A stretch of DNA of 64,000 nt, taken from contig JADJEF010000020.1 of assembly GCA_016702335.1 (NCBI GenBank), positions 1,116,001 to 1,180,000 of the forward strand. Direction: 5' to 3'. Positions within the stretch are counted from its first letter, which is position 1. Each line of letters begins with the position of its first letter. The notes below the pieces were generated by a model, which saw only the letters and a list, made by a program, of their open reading frames with translations, did not search any database and was not told where the DNA came from. The stretch is from Rhodocyclaceae bacterium (GTDB lineage: Bacteria > Pseudomonadota > Gammaproteobacteria > Burkholderiales > Rhodocyclaceae). The position numbers and the translations under genes are program-made. This document shows, piece by piece, positions 27,212 through 36,055 of this stretch.

Positions 27212-28336
27212 ATGAACCAGGTCTTTATTACCGGAACCGGCGTCTGGACACCGGAGCAGGTGATCACCAACGCGGAACTCGTCGCCTCCTTCAACGAGTA
27301 CGTCAGTCGCTTCAATGCCCGTAATCACGAGGCCATCAGCCGAAGTGAAGTGGCCGCGCTGCAGCCCTCGAGTGTCGAGTTCGTCGAGAAAGCCTCGGGC
27401 ATCAAGCAACGCTATGTGGTGGAAAAGGCCGGCATTCTCGACCCCGAGCGCATGGCACCAAACATTCCCGAACGTGGCCCGGGCGAGCTGTCGATCATGG
27501 CCGAAATTGGCGTCAAGGCCGCCCACGAAGCCCTCGCCGCTGCCGGACGTAAACCCGAAGACGTCGATCTGGTCATCACCGCCTGCGCCAACTTCCAACG
27601 TGCCTACCCGGCCATCGCCATTGAAATTCAGGGCGCACTCGGCTGCAGTGGCTACGGCTACGACATGAACGTTGCCTGCTCGGCCGGCACCTTCGGCATC
27701 GAGCAGGCCGCCAATGCCGTGCGCGCGGGCAGTGCCAAGTGCGTGCTGGTCATCGGCCCCGAGATCACCTCGGGCCACCTGGACTGGACAGACCGCGATT
27801 GCCACTTCATCTTTGGCGACGTAGCCACGGCGGTAGTGGTCGAATCGGCCCCCAGCACCGCCGCCCAATCGGTGTGGGAAATTCTGGGCTCCAGGACGGC
27901 CACCAGCTACTCGACCAACATCTACAACAATTCCGGTTTTCTCGATCGCCTCAACCCCGAAACGCGCGATGCCCGCGACAAATTGTTCAAACAAGATGGG
28001 CGCAAGGTGTTCAAAGAAGTCTGCCCCATGGCCGCCGAACACATCCAGAAGCAGGTCGCTGCGGTCGGGCTCACCATTCCCGGCATCCGCCGCTTCTGGC
28101 TGCACCAGGCCAATATCAACATGAACCACTTTGTCGTACGCCGCCTGCTCGACCGCGATGCCACCGCCGATGAGGCACCCATCGTGCTCGACGAGTACGC
28201 CAACACCGCCTCGGCCGGTTCGATCATCGCCTTTCACAAGCACAGCGCCGACCTCAAACCGGGTGACGTGGGCGTAATTTGTTCCTTCGGTGCCGGCTAC
28301 TCCATTGGCAGTCACGTCGTCCGCCGCGTCTCCTGA
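27212..28336 (+). CDS. Beta-ketoacyl-ACP synthase III-like condensing enzyme
   Basis: This is a 374-residue thiolase-fold condensing enzyme. The catalytic Cys is in NVACSAGTFGIEQA, His in WLHQANINMNH and Asn in EYANTASAGSI. The protein is about 50 residues longer than standard FabH and has the insert around FNEYVSRFNARNHEAI. That matches the group containing Pseudomonas PA3286, which condenses medium-chain acyl-CoA with malonyl-ACP. The ATG at 27212 follows AAGGAG with five bases spacing. The overlapping GTG at 27206 sits inside that ribosome site and is unlikely. It stands alone upstream of hemA. Confidence 0.85.
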   Translation: MNQVFITGTGVWTPEQVITNAELVASFNEYVSRFNARNHEAISRSEVAALQPSSVEFVEKASGIKQRYVVEKAGILDPERMAPNIPERGPGELSIMAEIGVKAAHEALAAAGRKPEDVDLVITACANFQRAYPAIAIEIQGALGCSGYGYDMNVACSAGTFGIEQAANAVRAGSAKCVLVIGPEITSGHLDWTDRDCHFIFGDVATAVVVESAPSTAAQSVWEILGSRTATSYSTNIYNNSGFLDRLNPETRDARDKLFKQDGRKVFKEVCPMAAEHIQKQVAAVGLTIPGIRRFWLHQANINMNHFVVRRLLDRDATADEAPIVLDEYANTASAGSIIAFHKHSADLKPGDVGVICSFGAGYSIGSHVVRRVS

Positions 28337-28370
28337 GCGATCAACTGGCCTGAGGCCTGAAAACAGGGGG

Positions 28371-28380
28371 TTGCTATAAT
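28371..28380 (+). promoter_or_regulatory. Extended -10 promoter of hemA
   Basis: TTGCTATAAT ends at 28380, 38 bases before the hemA ATG. It has a perfect TATAAT and an upstream TG, so it could work with the weak -35 sequence seen there. Confidence 0.6.
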
Positions 28381-28418
28381 GAGTTTATCCCGGCAACTCC
28401 CTGATTCCTGAAGCCTCC

Positions 28419-29690
28419 ATGACGTTGTTCGCCCTCGGGCTCAACCATCGAACCGCCCCGCTCGCCGTCCGCGAAAAGCTCGCGTTCGACCCGGCGCATC
28501 TGGGCAATGCCCTGCTCGACCTGGTGCGAGGGCAGCGCGTGCAGGGCGTGCACGAGGCCGCCATTCTCTCGACCTGCAATCGCACCGAGCTTTACCTCAC
28601 CGCCGATCATGTCGAACCTGCGGCGCAGTGGTTGGCGCAGTACCACGCGCTGACCCCGCAGAAGGTACAGCCTTATCTTTACCATCATCCGCAGCAAGCG
28701 GCGATCAAGCACATGTTCCGCGTCGCCAGCGGGCTGGATTCGATGGTGCTCGGCGAGCCGCAAATTCTTGGCCAGATGAAACACGCCGCCCGTCTGGCGG
28801 AAGAAGCCGGCACACTGGGCACCACCCTGGGCAAACTGTTTCAAAATACCTTTGCCGTCGCCAAAGAGGTTCGCTCCACAACGGCCATCGGTGCCAATGT
28901 CGTTTCGATGGCCGCCGCAGCGGTGCATTTGTCAGGCCGAATTTTTGACCGCATTTCCGGCCAGAAGGTGCTGTTCATCGGAGCGGGTGAGATGATCGAG
29001 CTGTGCCTGGCCCACTTCGCCGGGCACAAGCCGGCGCACATTGCCATTGCCAACCGCACACCCGCCCGCGCAGAAGCGCTGGCCAATAAATATCAGGCCA
29101 CGGCCAGTTCGATATTGCGGCTCGATGAAGTGCCCACGCGTCTGGGCGAGTTCGACATTGTGGTCTCGTGCACCGCCAGCCCGCTGCCCATCATTGGGCT
29201 GGGGATGATAGAAACCGCGCTGCGCGCGCGCCGACACAAACCCATGGTGCTGGTTGATCTGGCCGTACCACGAGATATCGAGCCAGAGGTCGGCAGCGTC
29301 GATGATGTCTTCCTGTACACCCTCGATGATCTGGGCCAGATTGTGGAGTCAGGACTGGAGTCCCGGCAGTCGGCGGTGGTCGAAGCCGAAGCCATCATCG
29401 CCGAGCGGGTCGATAATTTTGTCCATTGGCTCGATGCGCGCGAAGCGGTGCCCACCATCCGCGCCCTGCGCGACGCCGGCGAACGCATGCGCCGCCATGA
29501 ACTGGAGCACGCGCTCAAGGCCCTGGGCCGTGGCGATAGCCCGGAAAAAGTACTTGAAGCCTTGTCACATGGCCTGGCCAACAAAATGCTACATGGCCCC
29601 ACCCAGGCACTGAATCAGGTGGCGGGTAACGAACGCGTCGAACTGGCTCAGTGGCTGGCACGCATCTACCACCTGCATACCGGGCATTAG
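28419..29690 (+). CDS. hemA: Glutamyl-tRNA reductase
   Basis: This is a 423-residue enzyme for the first step of tetrapyrrole synthesis, reducing Glu-tRNA to glutamate-1-semialdehyde. FALGLNHRTAPLAVREKLAF is the N-terminal signature. ILSTCNRTELY carries the catalytic Cys, and VLGEPQILGQMKHAARLAE follows. The NADPH domain includes KVLFIGAGEMIELCLAHF. The C-terminal dimerisation helices end at LARIYHLHTGH. In many betaproteobacteria hemA is followed directly by prfA and prmC. Here plsB lies between. Confidence 0.96.
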   Translation: MTLFALGLNHRTAPLAVREKLAFDPAHLGNALLDLVRGQRVQGVHEAAILSTCNRTELYLTADHVEPAAQWLAQYHALTPQKVQPYLYHHPQQAAIKHMFRVASGLDSMVLGEPQILGQMKHAARLAEEAGTLGTTLGKLFQNTFAVAKEVRSTTAIGANVVSMAAAAVHLSGRIFDRISGQKVLFIGAGEMIELCLAHFAGHKPAHIAIANRTPARAEALANKYQATASSILRLDEVPTRLGEFDIVVSCTASPLPIIGLGMIETALRARRHKPMVLVDLAVPRDIEPEVGSVDDVFLYTLDDLGQIVESGLESRQSAVVEAEAIIAERVDNFVHWLDAREAVPTIRALRDAGERMRRHELEHALKALGRGDSPEKVLEALSHGLANKMLHGPTQALNQVAGNERVELAQWLARIYHLHTGH

Positions 29691-29775
29691 CGTCCACAGG
29701 CGCTATCGCTTCCCAAACTGCTGACCGGGCGCGATTGTCGCCCCCCTCACCCACCGAATTTTGTAAAGTGCGCTT

Positions 29776-32532
29776 ATGAGCTCTACCTTCTCTTTCGATT
29801 TCCCCGGCTGGACCTTGCGCCTGATGCGGCGCACGCTCTACCTTTGGACGCGCCCCAAGGCGTTTCCGGAAACGCCCGACAAGCTCGGTCTCGACCCGAA
29901 TCTGCCCGTGGTCTATGTCTTGCAGTACCGGCATTTGTCCAACCTGCTGGTACTCGATCAGGAATCGCGCAACCTGGGGCTGCCACGCGTCATGCGCCCC
30001 TTTCAGGCCGGCAGCTTCAAGATGCGCAAATCGGCCTTTTTTCTTTCCGCCGACATTGCCTCGGCAGATAACGACGACGACACCGGTGTCGAAGATGAAA
30101 GCAATGCCATCCTCAGCCATCTGGCGCAGGAAGCGCTGGCCAACCCGGAGTTCAATGTTCAGTTGGTACCGGTGACCATACTCTGGGGCCGCGCCCCGGA
30201 CAAACGGGATTCGCTGATCAAAGCCTTCTTCACCGAAGCCTGGCAATCCATGGGCTGGTTCAGCCAGTTCATCGCCACCTTGGTCAACGGCTACGACACC
30301 ATGGTGCGTTTTTCCGAGCCGGCCAACCTGCGCGAAATGCTGCGCAACGAAACGCAACCCGGCCGCGCCGCCCACAAGGTCGCGCGCATTTTGCGCATCC
30401 ACTTCCGCCGCCAGCGTGAGATCGCCATTGGCCCCAACCTGTCGCACCGGCAGACCCAGTTGCATGTGCTGCTGGGCAAGCCCGATGTGCGCGCCGCCAT
30501 TGCGGCCGACGCCATCAAGCGTTCGGTGCCTTTTGTCGACGCCGAGCGCACGGCGCGCGAGTACGCAATGGAAATTGCCTCGGACTATTCCTACTCTGTC
30601 GTTCAGGCCTACATCATCGTGCTCAACTGGGTCTGGAACCGCATCTACGATGGCCTGAATGTCCACAACTTCGACAACGTCATCGAGGTGGCCAAGACCC
30701 ACACCATTGTCTATACGCCCTGCCACCGCAGCCATATCGACTACCTGCTGGTGTCGTTCATCCTGCATCAGCGCGGTGTCAGCATTCCGCAAATTGCCGC
30801 TGGCTCCAACCTGAATCTGCCCATTTTGGGTCCGATTCTGCGCAGCGGCGGTGCGTTCTTCCTGCGCAGGAAGTTCAAGGGCAATGACCTTTACGCCACC
30901 ATCTTCAATGAGTACCTGTCGCTGATGGTCAATCAGGGGTTCTCCATTGAATACTTTATCGAAGGCGGACGCAGTCGCAGCGGGCGCATGTTGCCGCCCA
31001 AGTCGGGCATGATTTCGATGACGATGGAGAGCTTCATCAAGAACCGCTCGCGCCCCCTGGCCTTCGTGCCCATTTATGTCGGCTACGAAAAGTTGATGGA
31101 GGGCAACACCTACCTTGCCGAGCTCAGCGGAAAACCCAAGAAGGGCGAGTCCCTGCTCGGCCTGATTTCTACCCTGCGCGAGTTGCGCAAGTATTTCGGC
31201 AAGGTGCACATCAACGTCGGGAAGCCGCTCTACCTGTCAAACTTTCTCGATGCCCAATACGCCGACTGGGCTACCGCAACGCCCGACCCAAAGGCACCGT
31301 GGTTCAGAAAAAGTGTCGATGCCACCGCCGTCGAAATTGCACGCCGGATCAATGCGGCCGCGACGGTCACGCCGATCAGTCTGGTCGCATTGTCCTTACT
31401 CTCGACGCCCAAACACACGGCCGACATCCGGCAGTTGCAGACCCAGATCGAACACCTGCAGTACTTGCTGGATGCCGTGCCCTACGACGAATCCACGGTC
31501 CCCTGCACCGACTCCACCAGCGAATCGATTGCCCACGCCATTCGTCTCGACCTCGTTTCGAGCAAATCGCATCCGCTGGGCGATCTGGTCAGCGCCTCGC
31601 CTGAACAGTCAAGCCTGTTGGCCTACTTCCGCAACAATGTGCTGCACCTGTTTGCGCTGCCGGCGCTGCTCGCTTGCCTGGTCTCGCACAACCGTCTGCT
31701 CTCACGCGAGCGGGCGAAAGAGGCGATCACCGGCATTTACAGCCTGCTACGCGCCGAGCTCTTCCTGCGCTGGGAACCCGAGGACCTGGACGCGGTCATT
31801 GATCGCATCGAAGAAGCCCTGGCCAAGCGCAATCTCATCGTCGTGGATAGCGAACTGGGGCTGTTCCGTTCCCCCTTGCCCATCCACGAAACCAATGCCG
31901 AGCTGCGCCAACTGGGCGAAATCATCCGCCCGACGCTGGAGCGGCAGTTCCTCACCCTGGCGCTGCTGCAGCACCACGGCAGCGGCAAGCTGACGCGGGA
32001 AATTCTGGAGGAATCGGGACATCTGCTGGCCCAGCGCCTGTCGCTGCTGTATGAATTCAACTCGCCCGAGTTCTCGGAAAAGGCGCTGTTCGCCAATGTC
32101 ATCCGCAACCTGATCAGTGCCGATCTGCTGCGTCTTGACGAGGCCGGCTACCTGCACTTTGATCAGCGTATTTCGCAGCCGGCATCACACACCGAATTGC
32201 TGCTTTCGCCAGCCGTTCGGCACAGTATCGAGCGCATTGCCCGTGGTGAAACAAGCCCCAATGGCCCTGCGACCAATGCGTCCAATACGACCAATGCGAC
32301 CAATGCAGCCACAGTACCGGCAGCCTTAGCCGCCGACAGCACGGTGACAGGCGCGTCCAACCCGACTGCGACCACCGAGCCGACAGCGGGCAACGACGCG
32401 GACGAACCGGTGGTCGTTGCCGCCATCACTGAAACAGTGGTGAAAGACGTGGTGATCACCGCGCCCACCCCCGGGGCTGGCGAGCCCGTACTGCCCACGG
32501 AACCGAGCGTCACTGGGCGGCCGGCCCTGTGA
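29776..32532 (+). CDS. plsB: Glycerol-3-phosphate 1-O-acyltransferase
   Basis: This is a 918-residue membrane-associated enzyme that adds the first acyl chain to glycerol-3-phosphate. The acyltransferase block I is CHRSHIDYLLVSFILHQRG (HxxxxD), block II GGAFFLRRKFKGN, block III EYFIEGGRSRSGRMLPPKSG and block IV AFVPIYVGYEKLMEG. Compared with the roughly 810-residue E. coli protein it has a low-complexity C-terminal tail of about 90 residues rich in Asn, Thr, Ala and Pro. The tail begins in a nine-base microsatellite (ACCAATGCG-like, 32270-32310). Its GTGA stop overlaps the prfA start. Confidence 0.94.
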   Translation: MSSTFSFDFPGWTLRLMRRTLYLWTRPKAFPETPDKLGLDPNLPVVYVLQYRHLSNLLVLDQESRNLGLPRVMRPFQAGSFKMRKSAFFLSADIASADNDDDTGVEDESNAILSHLAQEALANPEFNVQLVPVTILWGRAPDKRDSLIKAFFTEAWQSMGWFSQFIATLVNGYDTMVRFSEPANLREMLRNETQPGRAAHKVARILRIHFRRQREIAIGPNLSHRQTQLHVLLGKPDVRAAIAADAIKRSVPFVDAERTAREYAMEIASDYSYSVVQAYIIVLNWVWNRIYDGLNVHNFDNVIEVAKTHTIVYTPCHRSHIDYLLVSFILHQRGVSIPQIAAGSNLNLPILGPILRSGGAFFLRRKFKGNDLYATIFNEYLSLMVNQGFSIEYFIEGGRSRSGRMLPPKSGMISMTMESFIKNRSRPLAFVPIYVGYEKLMEGNTYLAELSGKPKKGESLLGLISTLRELRKYFGKVHINVGKPLYLSNFLDAQYADWATATPDPKAPWFRKSVDATAVEIARRINAAATVTPISLVALSLLSTPKHTADIRQLQTQIEHLQYLLDAVPYDESTVPCTDSTSESIAHAIRLDLVSSKSHPLGDLVSASPEQSSLLAYFRNNVLHLFALPALLACLVSHNRLLSRERAKEAITGIYSLLRAELFLRWEPEDLDAVIDRIEEALAKRNLIVVDSELGLFRSPLPIHETNAELRQLGEIIRPTLERQFLTLALLQHHGSGKLTREILEESGHLLAQRLSLLYEFNSPEFSEKALFANVIRNLISADLLRLDEAGYLHFDQRISQPASHTELLLSPAVRHSIERIARGETSPNGPATNASNTTNATNAATVPAALAADSTVTGASNPTATTEPTAGNDADEPVVVAAITETVVKDVVITAPTPGAGEPVLPTEPSVTGRPAL

Positions 32533-33605
32533 AGCCGCGCATTCTGGACAAGCTCGACCAACTGGCCGAGCGATTGGAGGAACTCGACGCGCGTCTGGGC
32601 AGCGCCGAATCCACCAAAGACATGGACAACTACCGCAAGCTGACCAAAGAGCATGCGGAGATCACGCCGGTAGTGGCCTTGTACAAGCGCTACCGGCAAG
32701 CGCAGGCCGACATCGCCAGTGCCCGCGAGATGCTGGGCGACCCCGAAATGCGCGAGTTGGCCGAAGCGGAAGTCGGCGCTGGCGAGACGGCGATGTTGGC
32801 GCTGGATGCCGAATTGCAAGTCGCCCTGCTGCCCAAAGACCCGAATGACGACAAGAACCTCTTTCTTGAAATCCGCGCCGGCACGGGTGGCGACGAGTCC
32901 GCGTTATTCGCCGGTGACCTGTTCCGCATGTATTCGCGTTACGCCGAACGTCAGCGCTGGAAAGTCGAGGTCATTTCGAAAAACGAATCTGATCTTGGCG
33001 GCTTTCGCGAGATCATTGCCCGCATCGAAGGCAATGGTGCCTACTCCAAACTCAAGTTCGAGTCCGGCGGCCATCGTGTGCAGCGCGTACCGGCGACCGA
33101 GGCCCAAGGGCGGATCCACACCTCGGCCTGTACCATCGCGGTCATGCCCGAGGCCGACGAGCTGGGCACCATCGCCATCAACCCCGCCGACCTGCGCATT
33201 GACACCTATCGCGCCTCGGGAGCGGGTGGTCAGCACATCAACAAGACCGATTCGGCAGTCCGTATCACGCACCTGCCTACCGGCATTGTGGTCGAGTGCC
33301 AGGACGACCGCTCGCAGCACCGAAACAAAGCGCAAGCCATGTCAGTGCTGGCCGCCCGCATCCAGAACGAACGCGAACGCGAGCAGCAGCAGAAGATCGC
33401 CTCGGAGCGCAAATCGCTGATTGGCTCGGGCGACCGTTCCGAGCGCATCCGCACCTACAATTTCCCGCAGGGGCGCGTCACCGACCACCGCATCAACCTG
33501 ACGCTGTACAAGATCGACATGATCATGGAAGGCGATCTGGACGAGATTGTGAATGCGCTGACCGCCGAGCATCAGACGGAACTGTTGGCTGCGCTGGCCG
33601 AGTAA
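32529..33605 (+). CDS. prfA: Peptide chain release factor 1
   Basis: This is the 358-residue factor that reads UAA/UAG. The anticodon-like PAT tripeptide is in HRVQRVPATEAQGRIH and the GGQ catalytic motif is in SGAGGQHINKTDSAVR. The start is a GTG overlapping the plsB stop. Residues about 80-89 (EVGAGETAML) are encoded by repeat copy 6. The segment from PEMRE to LLPKD has the same number of residues as in E. coli RF1 as I recall it. The repeat thus occupies the coiled-coil domain 1 without changing the length. Confidence 0.96.
   Translation: MKPRILDKLDQLAERLEELDARLGSAESTKDMDNYRKLTKEHAEITPVVALYKRYRQAQADIASAREMLGDPEMRELAEAEVGAGETAMLALDAELQVALLPKDPNDDKNLFLEIRAGTGGDESALFAGDLFRMYSRYAERQRWKVEVISKNESDLGGFREIIARIEGNGAYSKLKFESGGHRVQRVPATEAQGRIHTSACTIAVMPEADELGTIAINPADLRIDTYRASGAGGQHINKTDSAVRITHLPTGIVVECQDDRSQHRNKAQAMSVLAARIQNEREREQQQKIASERKSLIGSGDRSERIRTYNFPQGRVTDHRINLTLYKIDMIMEGDLDEIVNALTAEHQTELLAALAE
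32768..32794 (-). repeat. Dispersed bipartite repeat, copy 6 (inside prfA)
   Basis: In minus orientation the halves are CGCCGTCTCGC and CGCCGACTTCC around CAG. The copy is in frame in prfA and read as EVGAGETAM. Confidence 0.8.
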
Positions 33606-33647
33606 GCGTCCTACAATTACTCAACACCACATTCCCGGAGATTGAAC

Positions 33648-33857
33648 ATGTTATCGATCGCCCACCTGACGCGCCCGGAGAAGCTACAGATGATGGAAGC
33701 CCTGTGGAGTGATCTTTCACGCGATGAAAAAAGCTTTTCCTCACCAGACTGGCATACCACCGCGTTGCAGCAAGCAGAGCGGGCAATGACTCAGGGGCGC
33801 GCCACGCTGCATGACTGGAACGAGGCCAAGGAGTCTCTGCGCAAGGGTTCGACTTGA
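33648..33857 (+). CDS. Addiction module antitoxin (TIGR02574-like)
   Basis: This 69-residue protein reads IAHLTRPEKLQMMEALWSDL at the N-terminus and has a conserved SPDWHTTAL stretch with ARATLHDW-like ending (TQGRATLHDWNEAKESLR). These features are typical of the small antitoxins paired with RelE/ParE-like toxins. A GGAG ribosome site lies 10 bases upstream and a TACAAT box at 33612. The stop overlaps the TTG start of a truncated toxin. The pair sits between prfA and prmC, genes that are usually adjacent. Confidence 0.8.
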   Translation: MLSIAHLTRPEKLQMMEALWSDLSRDEKSFSSPDWHTTALQQAERAMTQGRATLHDWNEAKESLRKGST

Positions 33858-33976
33858 TAATTCGCATCCTGTCGCTGGCTGTTCAGGACCTCGACAGCGG
33901 GCGAGGCTTCTACGACAGGCAGCAACCCGGCCTGGGCGACTACTTTCTTGATTCCCTGTTTTCCGACATTGATTGA
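33854..33976 (+). pseudogene. Truncated ParE/RelE-like toxin remnant
   Basis: Forty codons read IIRILSLAVQDLDSGRGFYD, then QQPGLGDYFLDSLFSDID and a stop. This matches the first 40 residues of RelE/ParE-family toxins, which normally run to about 95. The break falls where the family continues Asp-Ser-Leu. Downstream sequence is prmC in another frame, so the distal 60% of the toxin is gone. The antitoxin remains intact. Confidence 0.75.
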
Positions 33977-34799
33977 CGCCCTTACTGCTGCGCGTTGCCG
34001 CATCCCGGTGAGCGAGGCACGCCTGCTGCTGAGCGAAGTCCTCGGGCAATCGGCTACGTGGCTCATGACCCATGACGACAGCACGCTTTCACCAGCCGAA
34101 GGCGAACGTTTCGCCGACTGGGTAGAGCGACGCGCCAATGGCGAGCCGGTCGCTTACCTGATTGGCAAGCGCGAGTTTTACGGGCGCGATTTTTTCGTGG
34201 CTCCCGGCGTGCTGATTCCCCGGCCGGAGACCGAACTGCTTGTCGAGGCCGCCGATCCGCAAGTCGGCGCTGGTGATACGGCGATCGGCGCGTCGACCGT
34301 GCTCGATCTGGGCACCGGCAGCGGCTGCATTGCGATTTCGATTGCACTGGAAAACCCAACGGCACGCGTCACGGCGGTAGATCAATCCGAATTCGCCCTC
34401 GCGGTGGCCGCGCGCAACGCCACCACGCTCGGCGCCACCGTGGGACTGCTGGAGAGCGACTGGTTTTCCGCACTGGCGGGCGCGCGCTTCGACCTGATCG
34501 TGAGCAACCCCCCCTACATCCGTGCCGACGATGAACACCTGCGTCAGGGCGATCTGCGGCATGAACCCCACAGTGCTCTGGCCAGCGGCAGCGACGGTCT
34601 GGACGCCTTGCGCCTGATCATTGGTCAGGCACCGGAGCACCTGAACCCCGGCGGCTGGCTATGGCTGGAACACGGCTACGATCAGGCGGAGGCGGTGCGC
34701 GCCCTGTTGCGCAGCGCCGGCTTTGCCGATGTCAGCAGCCGGCGCGATCTGGCCGGGATCGAGCGGATCAGCGGCGGAGTCTGGGCGGGCTCCGCTTAG
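33948..34799 (+). CDS. prmC: Protein-(glutamine-N5) methyltransferase, release-factor-specific
   Basis: It methylates the GGQ glutamine of RF1 and RF2. The 283-residue frame has LIPRPETELLVE, the SAM-binding VLDLGTGSGCIAISIA, and the catalytic NPPY in IVSNPPYIRADD. No ATG is available. The frame opens with TTG at 33948, or TTG at 33969 (TLIDALTAARCRI), both inside the toxin remnant. The native start therefore appears to have been lost when the toxin-antitoxin unit recombined here. Residues about 103-113 (PQVGAGDTAI) come from repeat copy 7, in the variable linker before the SAM site. Confidence 0.92.
   Translation: MIPCFPTLIDALTAARCRIPVSEARLLLSEVLGQSATWLMTHDDSTLSPAEGERFADWVERRANGEPVAYLIGKREFYGRDFFVAPGVLIPRPETELLVEAADPQVGAGDTAIGASTVLDLGTGSGCIAISIALENPTARVTAVDQSEFALAVAARNATTLGATVGLLESDWFSALAGARFDLIVSNPPYIRADDEHLRQGDLRHEPHSALASGSDGLDALRLIIGQAPEHLNPGGWLWLEHGYDQAEAVRALLRSAGFADVSSRRDLAGIERISGGVWAGSA
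34254..34286 (-). repeat. Dispersed bipartite repeat, copy 7 (inside prmC)
   Basis: This is a full-length copy with GATC at both ends. In minus orientation the halves are CGCCGTATCAC and CGCCGACTTGC around CAG. It is in frame, read as PQVGAGDTAIG. Confidence 0.9.
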
Positions 34800-34819
34800 C
34801 CCGCCAGCGACAACACTAC

Positions 34820-35827
34820 TTACTTCAGTTTCGCCGCCGCCTCCAGCGCGAAGTAAGTAAGGATGCCATCGGCACCCGCCCGCTTGAAGGCCAGCAAGGA
34901 CTCCATCATGACCGCATCGTGGTCGAGCCAGCCGTTTTGTGCGGCCGCCTTGAGCATCGCGTACTCGCCACTGACCTGATAGGCATAGGTTGGCACCTTG
35001 AACTCGTCTTTCACCCGGCGCACGATGTCCAGATAGGGCATGCCCGGCTTAACCATCACCATGTCGGCGCCCTCGGCAATATCCAGCGCCACTTCACGCA
35101 GGGCTTCGTCGCCATTGGCCGGGTCCATCTGATACGTGTATTTATTGCCCTTGCCCAGATTGCCTGATGAACCGACGGCATCGCGGAACGGGCCGTAGAA
35201 GGCCGAAGCGTATTTCGCCGAGTACGCGAGGATGCGCGTGTGGATATGCTTTTCGCCATCCAGGGCGGCGCGGATGTGGCCGATACGGCCATCCATCATG
35301 TCGGAGGGGGCCACCACATCGGCGCCAGCACGCGCATGACACAGCGCCTGTTTGGCCAGCGCCGCTAGCGTTTCGTCGTTCATGACATAGGCGCGCGGGT
35401 CGGCGGGGTCGATCAGGCCGTCCTGCCCATGGCTGGTGTAGGGGTCGAGCGCCACATCGGTGATCACGCCCAGCTCCGGGAATTCCTTTTTCAGGCGTGC
35501 GACGACGGTCGGTACCAAACCCTCGGGGTTCCAAGCGGCTTCCGCCCCCGGCGTCTTGTGCGCGGCATCGAGTACTGGAAACAGGGCCAGCGCGGGGATG
35601 CCGAGGGCCAGCGCACGCTCGGCCACGGGCAGCAAGCGGTCCAGCGACACCCGCTCCACACCGGGCATGGAAGCCACTTGCTCGGTACGGCTTTGGCCTT
35701 CGAGCACAAAAACCGGATAAATCAAATCCGCAGAAGTGAGCACATGCTCACGCATCAGGCGGCGCGAGAACTCATCACGGCGCATGCGGCGCAAACGCGT
35801 GGAGGGAAACTGGATGGATAAAGCCAT
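34820..35827 (-). CDS. hemB: Delta-aminolevulinic acid dehydratase (porphobilinogen synthase)
   Basis: This is a 335-residue enzyme that joins two aminolevulinates. RLRRMRRDEFSRRLMREHVL is a typical start. ALDPYTSHGQDGLID carries the metal-binding region, and AGADVVAPSDMMDGRIGHIR follows. The Schiff-base Lys lies in ADMVMVKPGMPYLD, and YQVSGEYAMLKAA follows. The active-site metal region reads DPYTSHGQDG with few Cys, which fits the Mg-dependent rather than Zn-dependent class. It is transcribed convergently with prmC. The upstream 220 bases hold the structured RNA candidate on the opposite strand. Confidence 0.96.
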   Translation of the reverse strand: MALSIQFPSTRLRRMRRDEFSRRLMREHVLTSADLIYPVFVLEGQSRTEQVASMPGVERVSLDRLLPVAERALALGIPALALFPVLDAAHKTPGAEAAWNPEGLVPTVVARLKKEFPELGVITDVALDPYTSHGQDGLIDPADPRAYVMNDETLAALAKQALCHARAGADVVAPSDMMDGRIGHIRAALDGEKHIHTRILAYSAKYASAFYGPFRDAVGSSGNLGKGNKYTYQMDPANGDEALREVALDIAEGADMVMVKPGMPYLDIVRRVKDEFKVPTYAYQVSGEYAMLKAAAQNGWLDHDAVMMESLLAFKRAGADGILTYFALEAAAKLK

Positions 35828-35901
35828 GGTCGTTAAAAGGGGTGTTACGAAGAGTTACAGAGATAAAGTGCGTGTCTGGTTGAGTTTTTACAATGCGGGC
35901 C

Positions 35902-36055
35902 TATCTTAGTCCACAGGTGCTCGGGCGTGCCCGGTACCTCCCGCTCCCCCTCCCTGAGCGGGTGCCCGCCAACTCGTTGGATCGGGCCGCTTGACCGCGA
36001 CACGTTCGCGGTTCGGCCCTCGGCCTCATCCCCTTGGCCGGGGGCCTTTTATTTT
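35902..36055 (+). ncRNA. Candidate structured RNA: five consecutive hairpins ending in a terminator
   Basis: Between hemB and the metal efflux gene the plus strand carries five hairpins in a row: CGGG/CCCG (35922-35933), CCCGCTC/GAGCGGG (35940-35962), GCCCGCCAA/TTGGatCGGGC (35964-35987), ACCGCGA/TCGCGGT (35994-36012), and an 11-pair GGCCCTCGGCC/GGCCGGGGGCC stem (36015-36046) followed by TTTTATTTT. The T tract makes the last one a plus-strand terminator. A possible promoter is TTGAGT (35880) with TATCTT (35902), or TACAAT at 35889. The region has no open frame worth calling. I do not recognise the RNA family. Confidence 0.5.

Noticed and set aside
35902..36055. Interpretation of the five-hairpin region as 6S RNA.
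   Set aside because: 6S RNA has one long interrupted helix pairing its two ends. Here the stems are local and successive.
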